Shown: one piece after another, positions 12,161-25,348 of the stretch
Numbering within the stretch: position 1 is the first letter of the stretch
Layout of the letters: every line of letters starts with the position of its first letter
Source: Ipomoea triloba
Taxonomy: Eukaryota > Streptophyta > Magnoliopsida > Solanales > Convolvulaceae
Length of the DNA stretch: 64,000 bases
Assembly: GCF_003576645.1 (NCBI RefSeq)
Contig: NC_044929.1
Coordinates: 4,494,753-4,558,752, forward strand
Reading direction: 5' to 3'
Notes under the pieces: model-generated
The model's database searches: none
What the model was told of the DNA's origin: nothing
The model's input: the letters and a program-made list of their open reading frames with translations, nothing else
Program-made: the position numbers and the translations under genes

Positions 12161-15125
12161 CCTCAAACTTATGTTTTTTTTAAAGTAACCAAGGGTGTTT
12201 TGAGAAAAAAAATTATTTTTATAAATATTAAGTATTCTCAAGGCTCATTCTTTTCTAAACTTTCTTTTCCTACTTTGGCAGTAATGAGGGGCCGAAAAGT
12301 ATCATCAAACTTAAGTTTTTATTTTTAATAGTAACCAAGGGCGTTTTGGGAAATTTTTATTTTTATAAACTTTAAGGATACTCAAGGCACATTCTTTTAT
12401 AAACTTTCTTTGCCCACTTGGTCAGTAATGAGGGGCCGAAAAGGCTCCTCAAACTTATTTTTTTTTAATAGTAACCAAGGGCGTTTTGGAGAAAAATTTT
12501 ATTTTTATACACTTTAAGGATCCTCAAGGCTCATTCTATTCTAAACTTTCTTTGCCCACCTGTGCAGTAATGAGGGGCCGAAAAGACTTCTCAAACTTAA
12601 GTTTTTATTTTTAATAGTAACCAAGGCGTTTTGGGAGAAATTTTTATATTTATAAACTTTAGGGATCCTCAAGGCTCATTCTTTTCAATACTTTCTTTGC
12701 CCACTTGTGCAGTAATGTGGTCCGAAAAGGCTTCTCAAACTTAAGTTTTTATTTTTAATAGTAACCAAGGGCGTTTTGGGGAAAATATTTATTTTTATAA
12801 ACTTTAAGGATTCTCAAGGATCATTCTTTTCTAAACTTTCTTTGCCCACTTGGACAGTAATGAGGGGCCGAAAAGGCTCCTCAAACTTAAGTTTTTTTAA
12901 TAGTAACCACGGGCGTTTTGGAGAAAAATTTTATTTTTATACATTTTAAGATCCTCAAGGCTCATTGTTTTCTAAACGTTCTTTGCCCACTTGGGCAGTA
13001 ATGAGGGCTGAAAATGCTCCTCAAACTTATGTTTTTTTTTAAAAGTAACCAAGGGCGTTTTGGAAAAAAAATTATTTTTATATATTTTAAGGATCCTCAA
13101 AGCTCATTCTTTTCTAAACTTTCTTTTCCCACTTTGGCAGTAATGTGGAGCCGAAAAGGCTCCTTAAACTTAAGTTTTTTTTTAATAGTAACCAATGGCG
13201 TTTTGGGAAAAAATTTTATTTTTATATACTTTAAGGATCCTCAAGCCTCATTTTTTTCTAAACTTTCTTTGCCCACTTGTGCAGTAATGAGGGGCCGAAA
13301 AGGCTCCTCAGACTTAAGTTTTAATTTTTAATAATAACCAATGGCGTTATGGGGAAAATTTTTATTTTTATAAACTTTTGGGATCCTCAAGGCTCATTCT
13401 TTTCTAAACATTCTTTGCCCACTTGTGCAGTAATGAGGGCCGAGGCTCCTCAAACTTAAGTTTTTATTTTTAATAGTAACCAAGGGCGTTTTAGGGAAAA
13501 AATATATTTTTATAAACTTTAAGGATCCTCAAGGCTCATTCTTTTCTAAACTTTATTTGCCCACTTGGGCAGTAATGAGGGGCCGAAAAAGCTCTTCAAA
13601 CTTAAGTTTCTTTTTAATAATAACCAAGGGCGTTTTGGAGAAAAATTTTATTTTTATACACTTTAAGATCCTCAAAGCTCATTGTTTTCTAAACTTTCTT
13701 TGCCCACTTGGGCAGTAATGAGGGCCGAAAATGTTCCTCAAACTTATGTTTTTTTTTAAAAGTAATCAAGGGCATTTTGGGAAAAACATTTTATTTTTAT
13801 AAATTTTAAGGATCATCAAGGCTCATTCTTTTCTAAACTTTCTTTTCACACTTTGGCAGTAATGAGGAGCTGAAATGGCTCCTTAAACTTAAAATTTTTT
13901 TTTAATAGTAACCAAGGGCGTTTTGGGAAAAAAAATTTATTTTTATAAACTTTAAGGTTCCTCAATGCTAATTCTTTTCTAAACTTTCTTTGCCCACTTG
14001 GGTAGTAATGAGGGGCCGAAAAGGCTCGTCAAATTTAAGTTTCTTTTTTAATAGTAACCAATTGTGTTTTGGTGAAAATTTTTATTTTTATAAACTTTAA
14101 GAATCCTCAAGGATCATTCTTTTCTAAACTTTCTTTGCCACTTGTGCAGTAATGAGGGCCTAAAAGGCTCCTCAAACTTAAGTTTTTTTTTTAATAGTAA
14201 CCAAGGGCGTTTTGGGAAAAATTTTAATTTTTATAAACTTTAAGGATCCTCAATGCTCATTCTTTTCTAAACTTTCTTTGCCCACTTGTGCAGTAATGAT
14301 GGCCGAAAAGGCTCCTGAAACTTAATTTTTATTTTTAATAGTAACCAAGGGCGTTTTGGAAAAATTTTTATTTTTATAAACTTTAAGAATTCTGAAGGCT
14401 CATTCTTTTCTAAACTTTCTTTGCCCACTTGGGCTGTAATGAGGGACCAAAAAGGCTCCTCAAACTTAAGTTTTTTTATTTTTAATAGTAACCAAGGGCG
14501 TTTTGGAAAAATTTTTATTTTTATAAACTTTAAGGATCCTCAAGGCTCATTCTTTTCTAAACTTTCTTTGCTCACTTAGGCAGTAATAAGGGGCCGAAAA
14601 GGCTCTTCAAACGTAAGTTTTTTTTTTAATAATAACCAAGGGCATTTTGGGAAAATTTTTATTTTTCTAAACTTTAAGGAGCCTCAACGCTCATTCTTGG
14701 GGAAACTTTTATTTTTCAAAACTTTAAGGAGCCTCAAGGTTCATTCTTTTCTAAACTTTCATTGCCCACTTGGGCAGTAATGACTAATAAGAGCTGTTTG
14801 GGGAAATATTTATTTTTCTAAACTTTAAGTAGTCTCAAGGCATATTCTTTTCTAAACTTTCTTTGCCCACTTGGACAGTAATGAGGCGCCGAATAGGCTC
14901 CCAAACTTAAAATTTTTTTTCCCAAACTTAAATTTGTTTTAATAATACCAAGGGCGTTTTGGAGAAATTTTTAATTTTCTAAACTTTAAGGCAGTAATGA
15001 GGCGCCGAAAAGGCTCCCAAACTTAATTTTTTTTAATAATACCAAGGGCGTTTTGGAGAAATTTTTAATTTTCTACAAAGTTTTTTTTTGAATAATAACC
15101 AACAGCGTTTTGGGGAAATTTTTAG

Positions 15126-16200
15126 AGATCTGATTTGCACCCCTACCCCTTTTGCGCGAGAGAGAACACCTATGCTATACAAGTTAACAAGTCACAAAAG
15201 ATCCTTGTATATATACTGGATCAAATCTTCTTTACCAACCAATGTGGGACAAAAGCCTGCTCAAAGCTTTTTCCATACAAATTCCATCTCAAATGGGTCT
15301 ACTTTGAGAACCAAATTCTCGCTCACCCATTATCCTTTTTAAGCGTATAATATATTGATCTCTTCGTCTAATTACGAAGAACCCGAATCCACTTTGACCC
15401 GACCAAAATCGAAAGTGGACCCACATATATTTATACCACAAAATGACCACTTAAAATGTCATTTATGACATTTTTTCCAATAATTAATACCCTGGACTAA
15501 TGTCTTGAATATGAAACTACTTTGTTCAGAACTGTTGTTATGCCTCTCCATGTTGTCCTTCTAAATTTGAGTTAAAGTGAGTGTTGTTATCAAGTGTTTC
15601 TCTAAAGGTTGAGTTTAGTTCGAAAGTGTTTCCTGGACATGATTTCCTGTTCTTGAATCTATCGTTCTAGCTATGTATAAGTCTTTTGGAAAACCCTTCT
15701 GTGGAGTTAGTTAGAGGATATATATGTATCAGTTTCAAAACCTATTTTGGATATTAAAGTATATGGTTGTAGCTTTACGTGTTGGAGTGAGATTTACTCA
15801 GCATTATTCGCTAATGTTTATAAATTGTGTTTTCAAGTATGGAGTAGAGTCCCCTCGAGAGCGCGATATAAATTTGTCATGCAGCTCTGCCTTCCTCTAG
15901 CTAGATTGAGCTTTCAGTTACTAGACTTATGACTTCTGAACCTTGTTATAGACTATCGTGATGTAATGACTTAGATTATGCTTGTTCTTTTCTGACTATG
16001 TTGCTTATGGATTTATAGTATACACCTTGCCTTAGCATTTGGGTTTAGAATGACCTACGTGTGGCATAGCATCGCTATGCAGTTGGTTTCAGCTTATGCT
16101 TTTTGAGTAATTCAACATTTGTACTTTATTTCTTTATTTTTCGCCTTTATTTCATTATTTCTGGCTTTAGAAATTGCGGGTGTTACAAAACTTACCCAAA
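15126..16200. repeat. Probable LTR-retrotransposon remnant
   Basis: No gene seen. The stretch ends with TTGCGGGTGTTACA (about 16168-16187), which resembles the 3' end of many plant Gypsy LTRs. No matching TGTAACACCC start is visible on the left, so any LTR is 5'-truncated. The first 350 bases, which read CAATGTGGGACAAAAGCC and nearby, look like a different TE fragment. Open frames here are short and unrecognised. Confidence 0.4.
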
Positions 16201-16714
16201 TCACTCTATGGTAACCTACAATAGGCGCCTATCATCGCCAAAATGAGTGGAAAACTCTCAACACCTGCCCCTTGAAAAGTGATGAGACTTCTTTGAATGA
16301 CTTGGTGCATGCCACTAGTGATCGCAGAGTTAGGGAGACAAGCTAGTTTTCTGCTCCCCGGGGTCTCCCCTCCTCCCCTCCTCCCTTTTTGATAACAAAA
16401 AAAATATCGCATGGTTTGTATATAAGCCACATCAATTTAAATAAAAATGTAATGTCATTTTCATAAATATGTACTTTTATTTTATTATTTAAGAAAAAAA
16501 TACTAACTTTGAAAAAAAAACATCATTTTGAAAAAAAAAAAAAAAAAAAACTTGTTAAAATACACCATAAATTTAAATGAAAGATGTAATGAAATTTTTA
16601 TAAATATGTAGAATAAGACTACTAGTGTTGCCCAAAGTCGTGCTTAAGTAATATTAAATTAGAAAAATGGACAAAATCAAATCTCCTTATACATTGTATT
16701 AAGATAATTCTACA

Positions 16715-16860
16715 TGTGCCAAAGACCTTGTGGTCTAGTGGCACCCGGTTGCACCCCCATATGAGAGGGGTGGGTTTGAACCTCAGTAGAGGTAATAGGC
16801 GATATTGGCGACCTCTTGCATAACTTTATCCCAAGTATAAAATCCATCATTTTATTATAT
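16715..16860 (+). mobile_element. tRNA-derived SINE fragment, family 1
   Basis: The segment contains a pol III box A-like TGGTCTAGTGG (about 16731-16741) and, about 40 bases on, a box B-like GGTTTGAACCTC (about 16772-16783), the layout of a tRNA-derived SINE head. The same head, reversed and diverged, occurs near 43570-43625, and a related piece lies near 53540-53590. Confidence 0.65.
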
Positions 16861-16904
16861 AAAATTTAATAGCAATAGAATAAAATAATATTTTAGTGTA
16901 TACG

Positions 16905-17045
16905 AATATATTTTTTTGGTGAGGAAGGAAACCTGCAGTCACTACGCGAAGGTATACACTGAGTAAATCCCTCATTGTAATTCTAGTCAGGCGTTAACAA
17001 AGAACCACTAATAAGTAAACCAACCTAGGTTGCCTATAGTTGTGA
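16905..17045 (-). mobile_element. SINE fragment, family 2 (tail part)
   Basis: This matches in pieces the segments at 32155-32310 and 40826-40917 (shared words include GTAAACCA and CCTAGGTTGCC, and GAGGAAGGAAACCTGCAG against GAGGGAAACCTCCAG). The copy at 32155-32310 carries the tRNA-like head on the minus strand, so this piece is the body or tail in the same orientation. Confidence 0.5.
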
Positions 17046-17099
17046 TAAATGCTTATTTGTTTATATTTTTTCACTTTTCACTAAGCCATTTTGCTTATT

Positions 17100-18830
17100 G
17101 ATCATTCCAAATTTTATGAAATTAGGACTAAATAGTGTTATTTTGCAAGGAGTTTGTATTCGAAAGCAAAGATGAATATTTTCAAGCATTTTCGAGGGAA
17201 CTAGAGTCAAAAGCAGCATTTTGGATGCATTTGGAGTCCATGGGAGTTAAAGAGAAGCTAAGAGGATGGATAAAACACTTCCAAGGGAGTGATATTTTCA
17301 AAGATTTTGATTATATGAACAAACCAAGGAAAAAGTGGAATAAGTGCCAAAAAGCTGAAATTCTCGCATAGATCGATCACTGTTCGGTATTTGGACAATA
17401 TCTCGGCCTAGAAATAACCCAATTAAGTGATTCTTGTGCCATTGGAAAGAAGACTAAAAGGGCTACAACTCTTATAAAGACATTAAAGCTTAAAAAGGAA
17501 GTCAAAGGGGTCAAAATTGTCGAAACTTACAGATTTCGTCCAAATCTTCCACTGTTCGGTATTTTGACCATATCTCAGCCTAGGAATTTCCAAATGATGT
17601 GACTCTTGCACTATTGGAAAGCCAACTTGAAAGGATACAATTTTGTTTAAGACTACAAAGACCAATGAAATGATTTTGAGGGTGAAAAATAGCCTAGAAG
17701 TCAAAGAAGTTGCACAAAATTCTGGTTACACAATGTGAAATGCAATTTCTAGAGAGTTTGCACATGGCCACTTACATGGCCCGTGTAGGTGGCCATGTGA
17801 CTCCTGCTCTGTTTATATTTAAGTTTATTTTGAGCATTTTCAACTCAATTTTGACTTATGGTTGAACCCTAGACACTCACTTTTACTTCCTTTCATATTT
17901 TTAGGTTAGATTAAGCTTAGATTTATGTTATTTAGCACTTTTGAAGCTTGTAATTTTGGATTTGAAGCTTGCGTTTCAATATTCTACCACCAATTTTAAT
18001 AGAGAAGCTTTTTTTTTACCTTATCTCTTTTCTTTTGCAAGATTTATGTTTATTGCTTGTGTTTTTGTGTTCTTTATGCTATTTAATCATGAGTAGTTAG
18101 TTTATGGACTTGAGTTAGGGTTGTATTATCTATTTTGATGCTTAAGTTGTGATTATTGTAAAAAAGGGGAAGAACCCCAACCTAGGTTCATGTGTTTATG
18201 AGGGTATTGTGTTTGAAACTTGCTTATGTTTTATGTACATATTCATTGGCATGTATTTGCAGGATTTTTTGTCTCAATGAGAGTTGGGTGATGAATTCGT
18301 GCCACCTCTTGCATAAACCTAATTTCTTTCCATGCAAATAGGGAAAATTAGGGGCTTTAAAATGCTTATGTGCTTAAAGAGCTAGTATTGATACACCATG
18401 AAAGAGGGACAATCCTTGCTCTAATTCTTATTTATTTGCTTACAATTGTGGTTTTAGATTAGGATTGTTACGTGCATTCCCACTTAATTCCTTAGTTATT
18501 TGTTCTCTTTAACTCCGTAGGTTGTTGAAGCATCTAGATGGTAATACCCCTAACTTGAGTTATATTTCTTTATTTTGTATTTATCTATTGTTCATATGTG
18601 TTTGTCTCACCTTGTTGTCGTTTGCTTAGCTTCTTGTTGATCTTCTTATGCTAGTGCATAGTTTTGTGATTGCATATTGCGTGCCATAACTTCCCATCTT
18701 CAGCGGAACGACATTTCACACCCGTACATTCACCATCACTCATTTTTACTACGACAAAGTTGATCAGTTCAAACCAAGAATATTAATAGACTGCTCTCGT
18801 TGGGAGTTAAACTTGTAATATGAATTTTTT
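17100..18830 (+). repeat. LTR-like dispersed repeat, copy 1
   Basis: No host gene is evident. The phrase TTAGTTTATGGACTTGAGTT (about 18098-18117) and its surroundings recur reversed at about 35200-35800. The 'cattggaaagaagac... gggctacaa' region at 17440-17470 resembles 61530-61560. Such stretches are common in plant Gypsy-type LTR and leader regions. No gag or pol is visible. A near-repeat also lies inside (the CTGTTCGGTATTT segments at about 17380 and 17552). Confidence 0.5.
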
Positions 18831-18940
18831 TTAATAATCAATAAGTAGTCCTTACCAAAAAAAATAATCAATAAGTAGTTACTTTTTTTTTCTTTTGAAA
18901 TCATAAGAAGTTACTTTGTTATATGAAATTATAAATTGAG

Positions 18941-20541
18941 TTTTTTCCCAAAATGGTCCCTCGACTATTGCTCATTCTCAATTTTGCATTTCGACTTTCA
19001 ATTGCATCTAATGTGGTCCCTCGACTTTCAAAAACTCACCCAATTTGGTCCTCCGTTACATATTCCGTCAAATCAGTGTTAAAATGGAGGTCATTTTCGT
19101 CCATTTACCTATTGTTAGCATAATAAACATTGAGAAATAGTTGAGGGACCATTTTGAGAATAGTCAAGGGACCATTTTGAGAAAAAACTATTTTATTTAT
19201 TTCATTTTTGTTTATTTTTCATTTTTTAGACTCTATAAAATTAGAATTTCTATACATTTTTTTTCTTACAAATATAAATAGTTAAAATCGTGCAATCCAT
19301 CCTAAAAAATTTTATCTTTTTTACAGACTTTTTCCTTCTATCTAAATATACAAACTATTCCTATGCAGATTTACAATAAGTTTCGTAAATTTTATAAATA
19401 CTCATTTTTTAAGCACCGATTAAAATAATTCTTAGTCACATCCGTAGTACAAAATATATTACTTTGGATTTTTTTATAAATAAGATATAATATTATTAAA
19501 CTCAAATAATTAAAAATAATGTGTCCACAGCATAAAAGATTTTATGATTGACTTAAAAATTAACTATAAATTTTATTGTTGAATACAGATTGACAATTAT
19601 TAAACATTATTTATAATAATTATTGTGTCCCGTGTAATATACTAAAATTATTAGGTAGGATTTTTATAATTAAGGTATAATTTAATTAAATCAAAATTAT
19701 TAAAAATAATGTGTCCACATTACAAAATAAATTATACTTGCCTTAATAATTAATAATTAATAAAAAAATAAGAAGAGGAAAACATATAAAAGATGTCATA
19801 CAATATCTTAAATAATGTAAATTAATATAAAATTTAAATTACTTCGAAATCAAATACAGAAAATATTACAGGAAACATTGACGAGATTTTACTTTTCGGC
19901 TCACCTGAGAAGTTTACTAGAAAAATTTACCTTTCGGTCTAATATTTTCCCTACATTTTACACTCTTTGGGTGTCTACGCTTGAAAAAAAAAATATTTTC
20001 AATAGTAAAAGTAATATTTAATGTGATACATAGTGATTGATTGTCTATGAACATAAAAATAATAATTAAAAAAAAGAAGTATATGAGTATTTATGAAATT
20101 TACAGAACTTATTGTAAAACTTCATAGGAATAGTTTGTATATTTAGAGGGGAAAAGTCTCTAAAGAAAGTTAAAAATTTTGAGGTTGGATTGCGCGATTT
20201 TAACTATTTATATTTGTAAGAAAAAAATGTATAGAAATTCTAATTTTATAGAGTCTAAAAAATGAAAATAAACAAAAATAAAATAAATAAAATAGTTTTT
20301 CCCAAAATGGTCCATTGACTATTCTCAAAATGGTCCCTCAACTATTTCTCAATGTTTATTAGGCTAATAATAGGTAAATGGACGAAAATATCCACTATTT
20401 TAACACTAATTTGACGGAATATGTAACAGAGGACCAAATTGGGTGAGTTTTTGAAAGTCGAGGGACCACATTAGGTGCAATTGAAAGTCGAAATGCAAAA
20501 TTGAGAATGAGCAATAGTCGAGGGATCATTTTGGAAAAAAA
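18941..20541. mobile_element. 1.6-kb foldback element with ~480-bp inverted repeats
   Basis: The left arm starts TTTTTTCCCAAAATGGTCCC at 18941 and runs to about 19420. Its reverse complement runs from about 20070 to 20541, with mostly small differences. The arms carry the ATTTGACGGAATATGTAAC and TAGGTAAATGGACGAAAAT segments in mirrored order. The core (19420-20070) is AT-rich with no coding capacity. This is a non-autonomous inverted-repeat transposon. I could not find a convincing target duplication, so the superfamily is unassigned. Confidence 0.85.
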
Positions 20542-20789
20542 TTTGTAGTTCATTCAAATCATTTTCCCTCTAAACACACTATCACACGAATATTTTGCTC
20601 CGTCGGGCAAATCCCTTGTGCCACCAACATGTTGCTGGCAAATTATTGTACGAATCATAATCCACGTATGGATCATAACCAAAAAAAAATATTTTTAATA
20701 TACTAAATGAGTTGTTCGTGGGGCCAGGGTTGGGGTATAACGGCGCAAAACCTAATTCATATTTTTGCGTTGACATTTCACATCCTCTT

Positions 20790-21130
20790 CCCCGAAGAAA
20801 AAATCCCTCTTATCTCGGCCCTAGCAGGAACTCCGGTAATTATCTAGTTTTTATGATTCACAGGCGTTTAATTATATAATTTCATAAATAAAACACAAGC
20901 TCTTTTCACAGTTATTCATAATCTAATTAAGGTTTTTCTTTTCGAGGTACAAGTTTTAACTTCAAATTTATCTGTTTTTCGATTTCTATGTGGAGATGTT
21001 ACTTCAATGCAGATTGATCGGCTTTGCATAATTGTAGTCTGTTTACAGTTTAATTTTTTATTTTAATCAAATGGATTTGTTAAGATTTGATCCATACTCT
21101 TTGTTTGGCTGATTTTGTTAGTGGATAACA
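20790..21130 (+). promoter_or_regulatory. Possible 5' UTR with intron of the OB-fold gene
   Basis: AGCAGGAACTCCG followed by GTAATTATC (about 20836) could be a splice donor. TTGGCTGATTTTGTTAG just before TGGATAACAATGG could be the acceptor (about 21120). A leader intron is common for this kind of gene, but only the splice signals support it here. Confidence 0.4.
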
Positions 21131-22538
21131 ATGGCTGAACAGAAGAAGAATGAACCAGTGTTCGTCAAGGTTGAGAAGCTGCGGCCAATGGCTAGCGGGC
21201 TCAATCTAACGGTGAAGGTTCTTAGTGCGAAGACCGTAGTTCCAAAGGGAAATCTAAATCGTCCGATGCGACTAGCTGAGTGCTTGGTTGGTGATGAAAC
21301 TGGAATCATCATCTTCACTGCTAGACATGAGCAAGGTATATCCTTTCTTTCCGTTTGAGATTTTTGATTTGTTGAACCTATTATTCTTTTCTAAGTTAGA
21401 AGTACTGGTTTGAGCCTGGGTTGGTTTTAATTTGCTGTGTGGTGGTTAAAATAATTGGAATTATAAATACTGTATGGCTAGGAGATTTAGAACTTTGTTA
21501 GAGAAACAATTGCAATTTTGTGCAACTCAGATTATGATTTGGGCTCTTTGAGGCCAATATAATTGCCATGTTTGATTTCAGGAACCTTAATTCAGACCGT
21601 GCTGTTGCTTGTTTTCAATTTACTGTATGGCTGTTAAGATTATTTTTTGGGGGGTAAGATTGAAGGAAATACAGATGGGGTATCTTGTCAATTGACTAGG
21701 GTACTTTGAACGAAAGAGCGGAAAAGCCAAGTAGTTTAGAAATTCAACCCTTTTTGTATAGGTATCTAAAGTCATTGATTTGAGTGAGACATTCTTCTTT
21801 ATTGGGGAAAGTAAGAGCAAGACATTTTGTGCTGCACTGGATCTTGTTCTTTGAATCTTTACATGTTAATTTGGTTGCCTTTAGGTTTGGAATGATAAAG
21901 AGGAATCATATACAGACAGGCAGTTAGCCTTTTCTTCTTTGATTGCCTTTAGGTTTGGATTTTGAAATGATAAAGAGGAATCATGTACAGACAAGCAGTT
22001 AAATCTTTCTTCTTTGAATCTTTATGGGGATACAACTATGTAGACAGCTAACTTCATTGAACTGGTGAGACATATTGCTTTGTCTCGATATTTCTGGATA
22101 CGTGACAAATGTGTATTGTCCAGTCACACCATGCTTAACCACCACCATTGAATATCAATGGCAAACACTTTCAAGTTTCAACACACGACAATTAAGACGT
22201 ATATATGTCTCACCTGGTGAACTTTTCTGTATTTGACATGTCTTTCTTCTTTGTGGATTAACTATGTGCATGAATGGTGGGACTATCAAAGTATTATTAA
22301 CCCCCCTGTATCTACAATATACTTGTCTCTAACAAGATTTTTTTGTGCAGTGGACCTGATGACCGAGGGAGCTACACTAACCTTGCGTAATGCAAAAATT
22401 GATATGTTCAAGGGATCAATGAGGCTCGCAGTGGATAGATGGGGTCGCATTGAAGTTACTGAACCTGCGAGTTTTTCTGTGAAGGAAGATAACAATTTAT
22501 CGCTTATCGAGTTTGAACAGGTGAATGTTTTTGGGTAA
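21131..22538 (+). CDS. OB-fold nucleic-acid-binding protein (At4g28440-like)
   Basis: Two exons, 21131-21335 and 22351-22538, join in frame across a GT-AG intron (donor GCAAG/GTATAT, acceptor TTTTGTGCAG/TGG) to give a 130-residue protein. Exon 1 reads MAEQKKNEPVFVKVEKLRPM, then a 'GLNLTVKV...AECLVGDETGIIIFTARHEQ' core. Exon 2 continues VDLMTEGATLTLRNAKIDMF, then 'GSMRLAVDRWGRIEVTEP' and ends EFEQVNVFG. This is the single OB-fold layout of small plant SOSS-B/RPA-like proteins, known as uncharacterised At4g28440-like. The family is thought to bind single-stranded nucleic acid in the nucleus. Length and ends fit the family (about 130-150 residues). The AG/GTGAAT at 22520 could pass for a donor, but read-through gives the expected C-terminus. 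Confidence 0.88.
21875..22019. repeat. Tandem duplication in the OB-fold gene intron
   Basis: Two diverged copies of a 68- to 76-bp unit start TTGCCTTTAGGTTTGG at 21875 and 21943. The second has an extra ATTTTGA. It lies wholly in the intron. Confidence 0.85.
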
Positions 22539-25340
22539 TTCGGTAGAAATTTCAATTGCTCTACTATGTATTTCTTGTAATGCCAGTCTGTTTCAAACGT
22601 TTGTTTACAACACCATGATTAAGATTCAATCTAGTTCTTATGATACTTTCTTCAAGTGCATACAGGGACAGTAAAGCCAACCAAGAATTATCAGATGTTT
22701 AATTTTGTTTATTGGGAAGTTAATGAAACATTTATTTGCTAGACTAGAGACTTTGTGCTTAGACTCTTTAGAGAATATGGGCAAAGACTGGTGTTCATAA
22801 AGACCCCTAAAGAAATATTTTATATTACTGGTGTGTTTAGGTGGCAAACTAGTTTAAGTTGTTTCTGGATTGATGAAAATAGATTGAATGAAAATTCTAA
22901 ACGTTTTTAATTATGGGTTATATAGAGACTTGAGTGAGTAAAAATGTAATAGTTTGAATATGAATATGCTAATTGTAGACACATGTTAACCAACATCTTT
23001 TGTACGTTGTTGGTACATTGGTATTAGTGTTGGTTAACTTGAACTAATACATATCGACATTGAGTAATTATCTATTTATCTTTCCGTTGTTGGTACATTG
23101 GTATTAGTGTTGGTTAACTTGAACTAATACATATTGGCATTGAGTAATTATCTATTTATCTTTCAAAGAGTGAAACAACTCTTGGACTCGCAAACTAAAT
23201 TGATTTTGAATTTGATGATACATACCAACTTCGAAATTGTTCAGGTTTTGTGATAGTCAAATTTCTTTCGACCAATTATACCTTAGGATTCATGAGTGCT
23301 CTAGAAAGATCACTCTATATATTTCATAAAAGTTTGAAATTGTCTTCACACTTATCTTTCTACAACTAGCTAATATTATCAGTTAGTCAAACCCCACTAA
23401 CAGTTATTTGCCAACACCCCCAGTATAGGATATTTTTTTAAACCTGATGCACTAGTTGACATCGTTTTAGACTAAGATTCACCATGCAACAATATAATTT
23501 GCCATATTTTCTAAATATGAGATTTATACATCCTTCTCAAAAATTAATTTGAATTATTTTCAATGACTATTAGATCACTAACATGTTTGGTCACATTTGA
23601 TGCACAATTTTTTTTTTTTTGGCCACATTTATTCCTTAAAACTAAATCTACAATAGAAATTTATTGGAAATCATCTAGTACCATGCCGGCTTGAACACCT
23701 CGGTGCTTTTGGGGGTGAAAATGTATGATTTTGAATTACAAGTCTAATGTGTTTTGATTTTTTTTTTAATTGATAATTTGGTTAAAAGGTGTGATAAAAT
23801 AAAAGTTGTGCACCAAATGTGACAAAAATAATATTTAGAAACTAAATGTATATGTCTAGAAATAACTTAATAATTGTAGAATGAAAACTGAACATAATTC
23901 AATTAATTTTTTTGAGGCTCGAAGCGAAGAGTTTCTAACCCTAACCAAGATATAACAGGCTCAAACCAAACATCATTCGTTCAAGATTTATCCAAAAGAA
24001 TGATGTTGCATTTGTAACAAGCAATCTGAAAATGTTTGGTCCAACGTACCTTTGCTTATAGAAAGATGAAAAGAGAATCATTTCTTAGTTCATGGTGGGA
24101 TGGGGTTTTATTGTTGGAGGGAATATATGGTTTGATGATGAGTAATATCATATTCTCACAAAAATGATGAAAAATGCCATTGCTTCATAAATGTGGGATC
24201 TAAAGCTTGTGTGTCTCTTTTCTCTAACAAGCTCATGGGGGAATCTCTTTACTAATTAAGCTACTCCTAATATCTTATACTTGTGGGTGCAATTCTTTTT
24301 AATTCCTTTTGAGATTTTCCCATATTCATGAAAGAAAAATGAAAAGAAGAGGGAGAAACAAAAGATTATGAAACGTTATATATGTGCAATTCCACATGTT
24401 GCAGATTCCACCGATCATGAAATGTTTGCACCTTAGAAGAAAAATAGAAATCTTAAGATCTTGAAATATTTATCTCCTACGTCTTCAAATTAAAGAATAT
24501 CGACTACTATAAATTCAATGAAAATTTGAGAACAAGGATGAGGTTCAAATTTAATCAATTTTTGACATATCAATATTTTCAAATCTTATATCTTATAGGT
24601 ATTGAATTTGCAATCTCTAGTGCCTTACACGTATTTTAACTATCCTATGTGATTTTTTTTTTTAAACACATACACCTAAGATTTTAATTATATTTTAGTT
24701 GAGTAACCCATATGATCATTTTTCTACTACTATAAAATGGACCCAAAAATTCTATGAATCATGAATAAAAGGTACGTTTTCAAAAAAAAAAATGAATAAA
24801 ATGTACATTTCTAATATACCAAAAGCACATACATTATTTATATACTGAATTTACTCTATTTGATAGTATACAAAATAATGTATTTTCTATATTCAAATAA
24901 TGTACATTTACTACACAATTTTTTTTTCTTGCTTTAGAGCTATTGGTCTTCCTAGATCAATAGGTAGCGAATGTTAAACCAAAATTTGTTTTTAACATGA
25001 TTATTCTCATATGATTTTAATTCTATATCTCAATTCATTTCTTTAATTTATTAAATAGTTAAATTCTAAAACATATACACCTAAGATTTTAATTATATTT
25101 TTAAAGAGTAACTAATTTTTTCCATGAAATACAATTACATATCAAAGGATTTTTTGAAAAGTGAGAAGTTATTACTTCTATACCCTCTAGGAAATTGATT
25201 ATTTTAGTTTCTAAAAATAACACTTAGTTATACTTTAGGTTTTAACAGAACCTACAAAATCTGTATTCCTAGCATTGACTATTTACTATTTACCACCCTA
25301 CCTCCCACCATCATCTCAACTGTTCTCTTCCACCCCTCAC
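22539..25340. other. Intergenic, AT-rich, no gene seen
   Basis: About 2.8 kb of AT-rich spacer between the OB-fold and BURP genes. It holds an 80-bp tandem duplication at 23005-23164. A related segment, 'acacctaagattttaattatat', occurs near 24670 and again near 25078. No open frame with recognisable protein features was found. Confidence 0.6.
23005..23164. repeat. 80-bp tandem duplication
   Basis: Two adjacent 80-bp copies (23005-23084 and 23085-23164) begin CGTTGTTGGTACATTGG and differ at only two or so bases, so the duplication is recent. Confidence 0.95.
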
Positions 25341-25348
25341 AAAACTCT

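Larger units (their letters stand above)
4464..15125. repeat. 146-bp satellite array, right part (diverged)
   Basis: The array continues after the inserted element, with roughly 70 monomers by length. Copies differ by point changes, T-run length and small indels. Some are truncated (about 14690-15125, where the array decays into partial units). The array ends near 15125, where the sequence changes to unrelated DNA. An undetermined base lies at 6674 beside a shortened monomer. No gene is seen inside. Confidence 0.93.

Noticed and set aside
1..15125. Regular repeats resembling a CRISPR array
   Set aside because: The whole 146-bp unit repeats with no unique spacers, and the genome is plant nuclear.
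22520..22526. Possible splice donor AG/GTGAAT in the last exon of the OB-fold gene
   Set aside because: Reading through gives EFEQVNVFG and a stop, matching the expected C-terminus of the family, so no further intron is needed.
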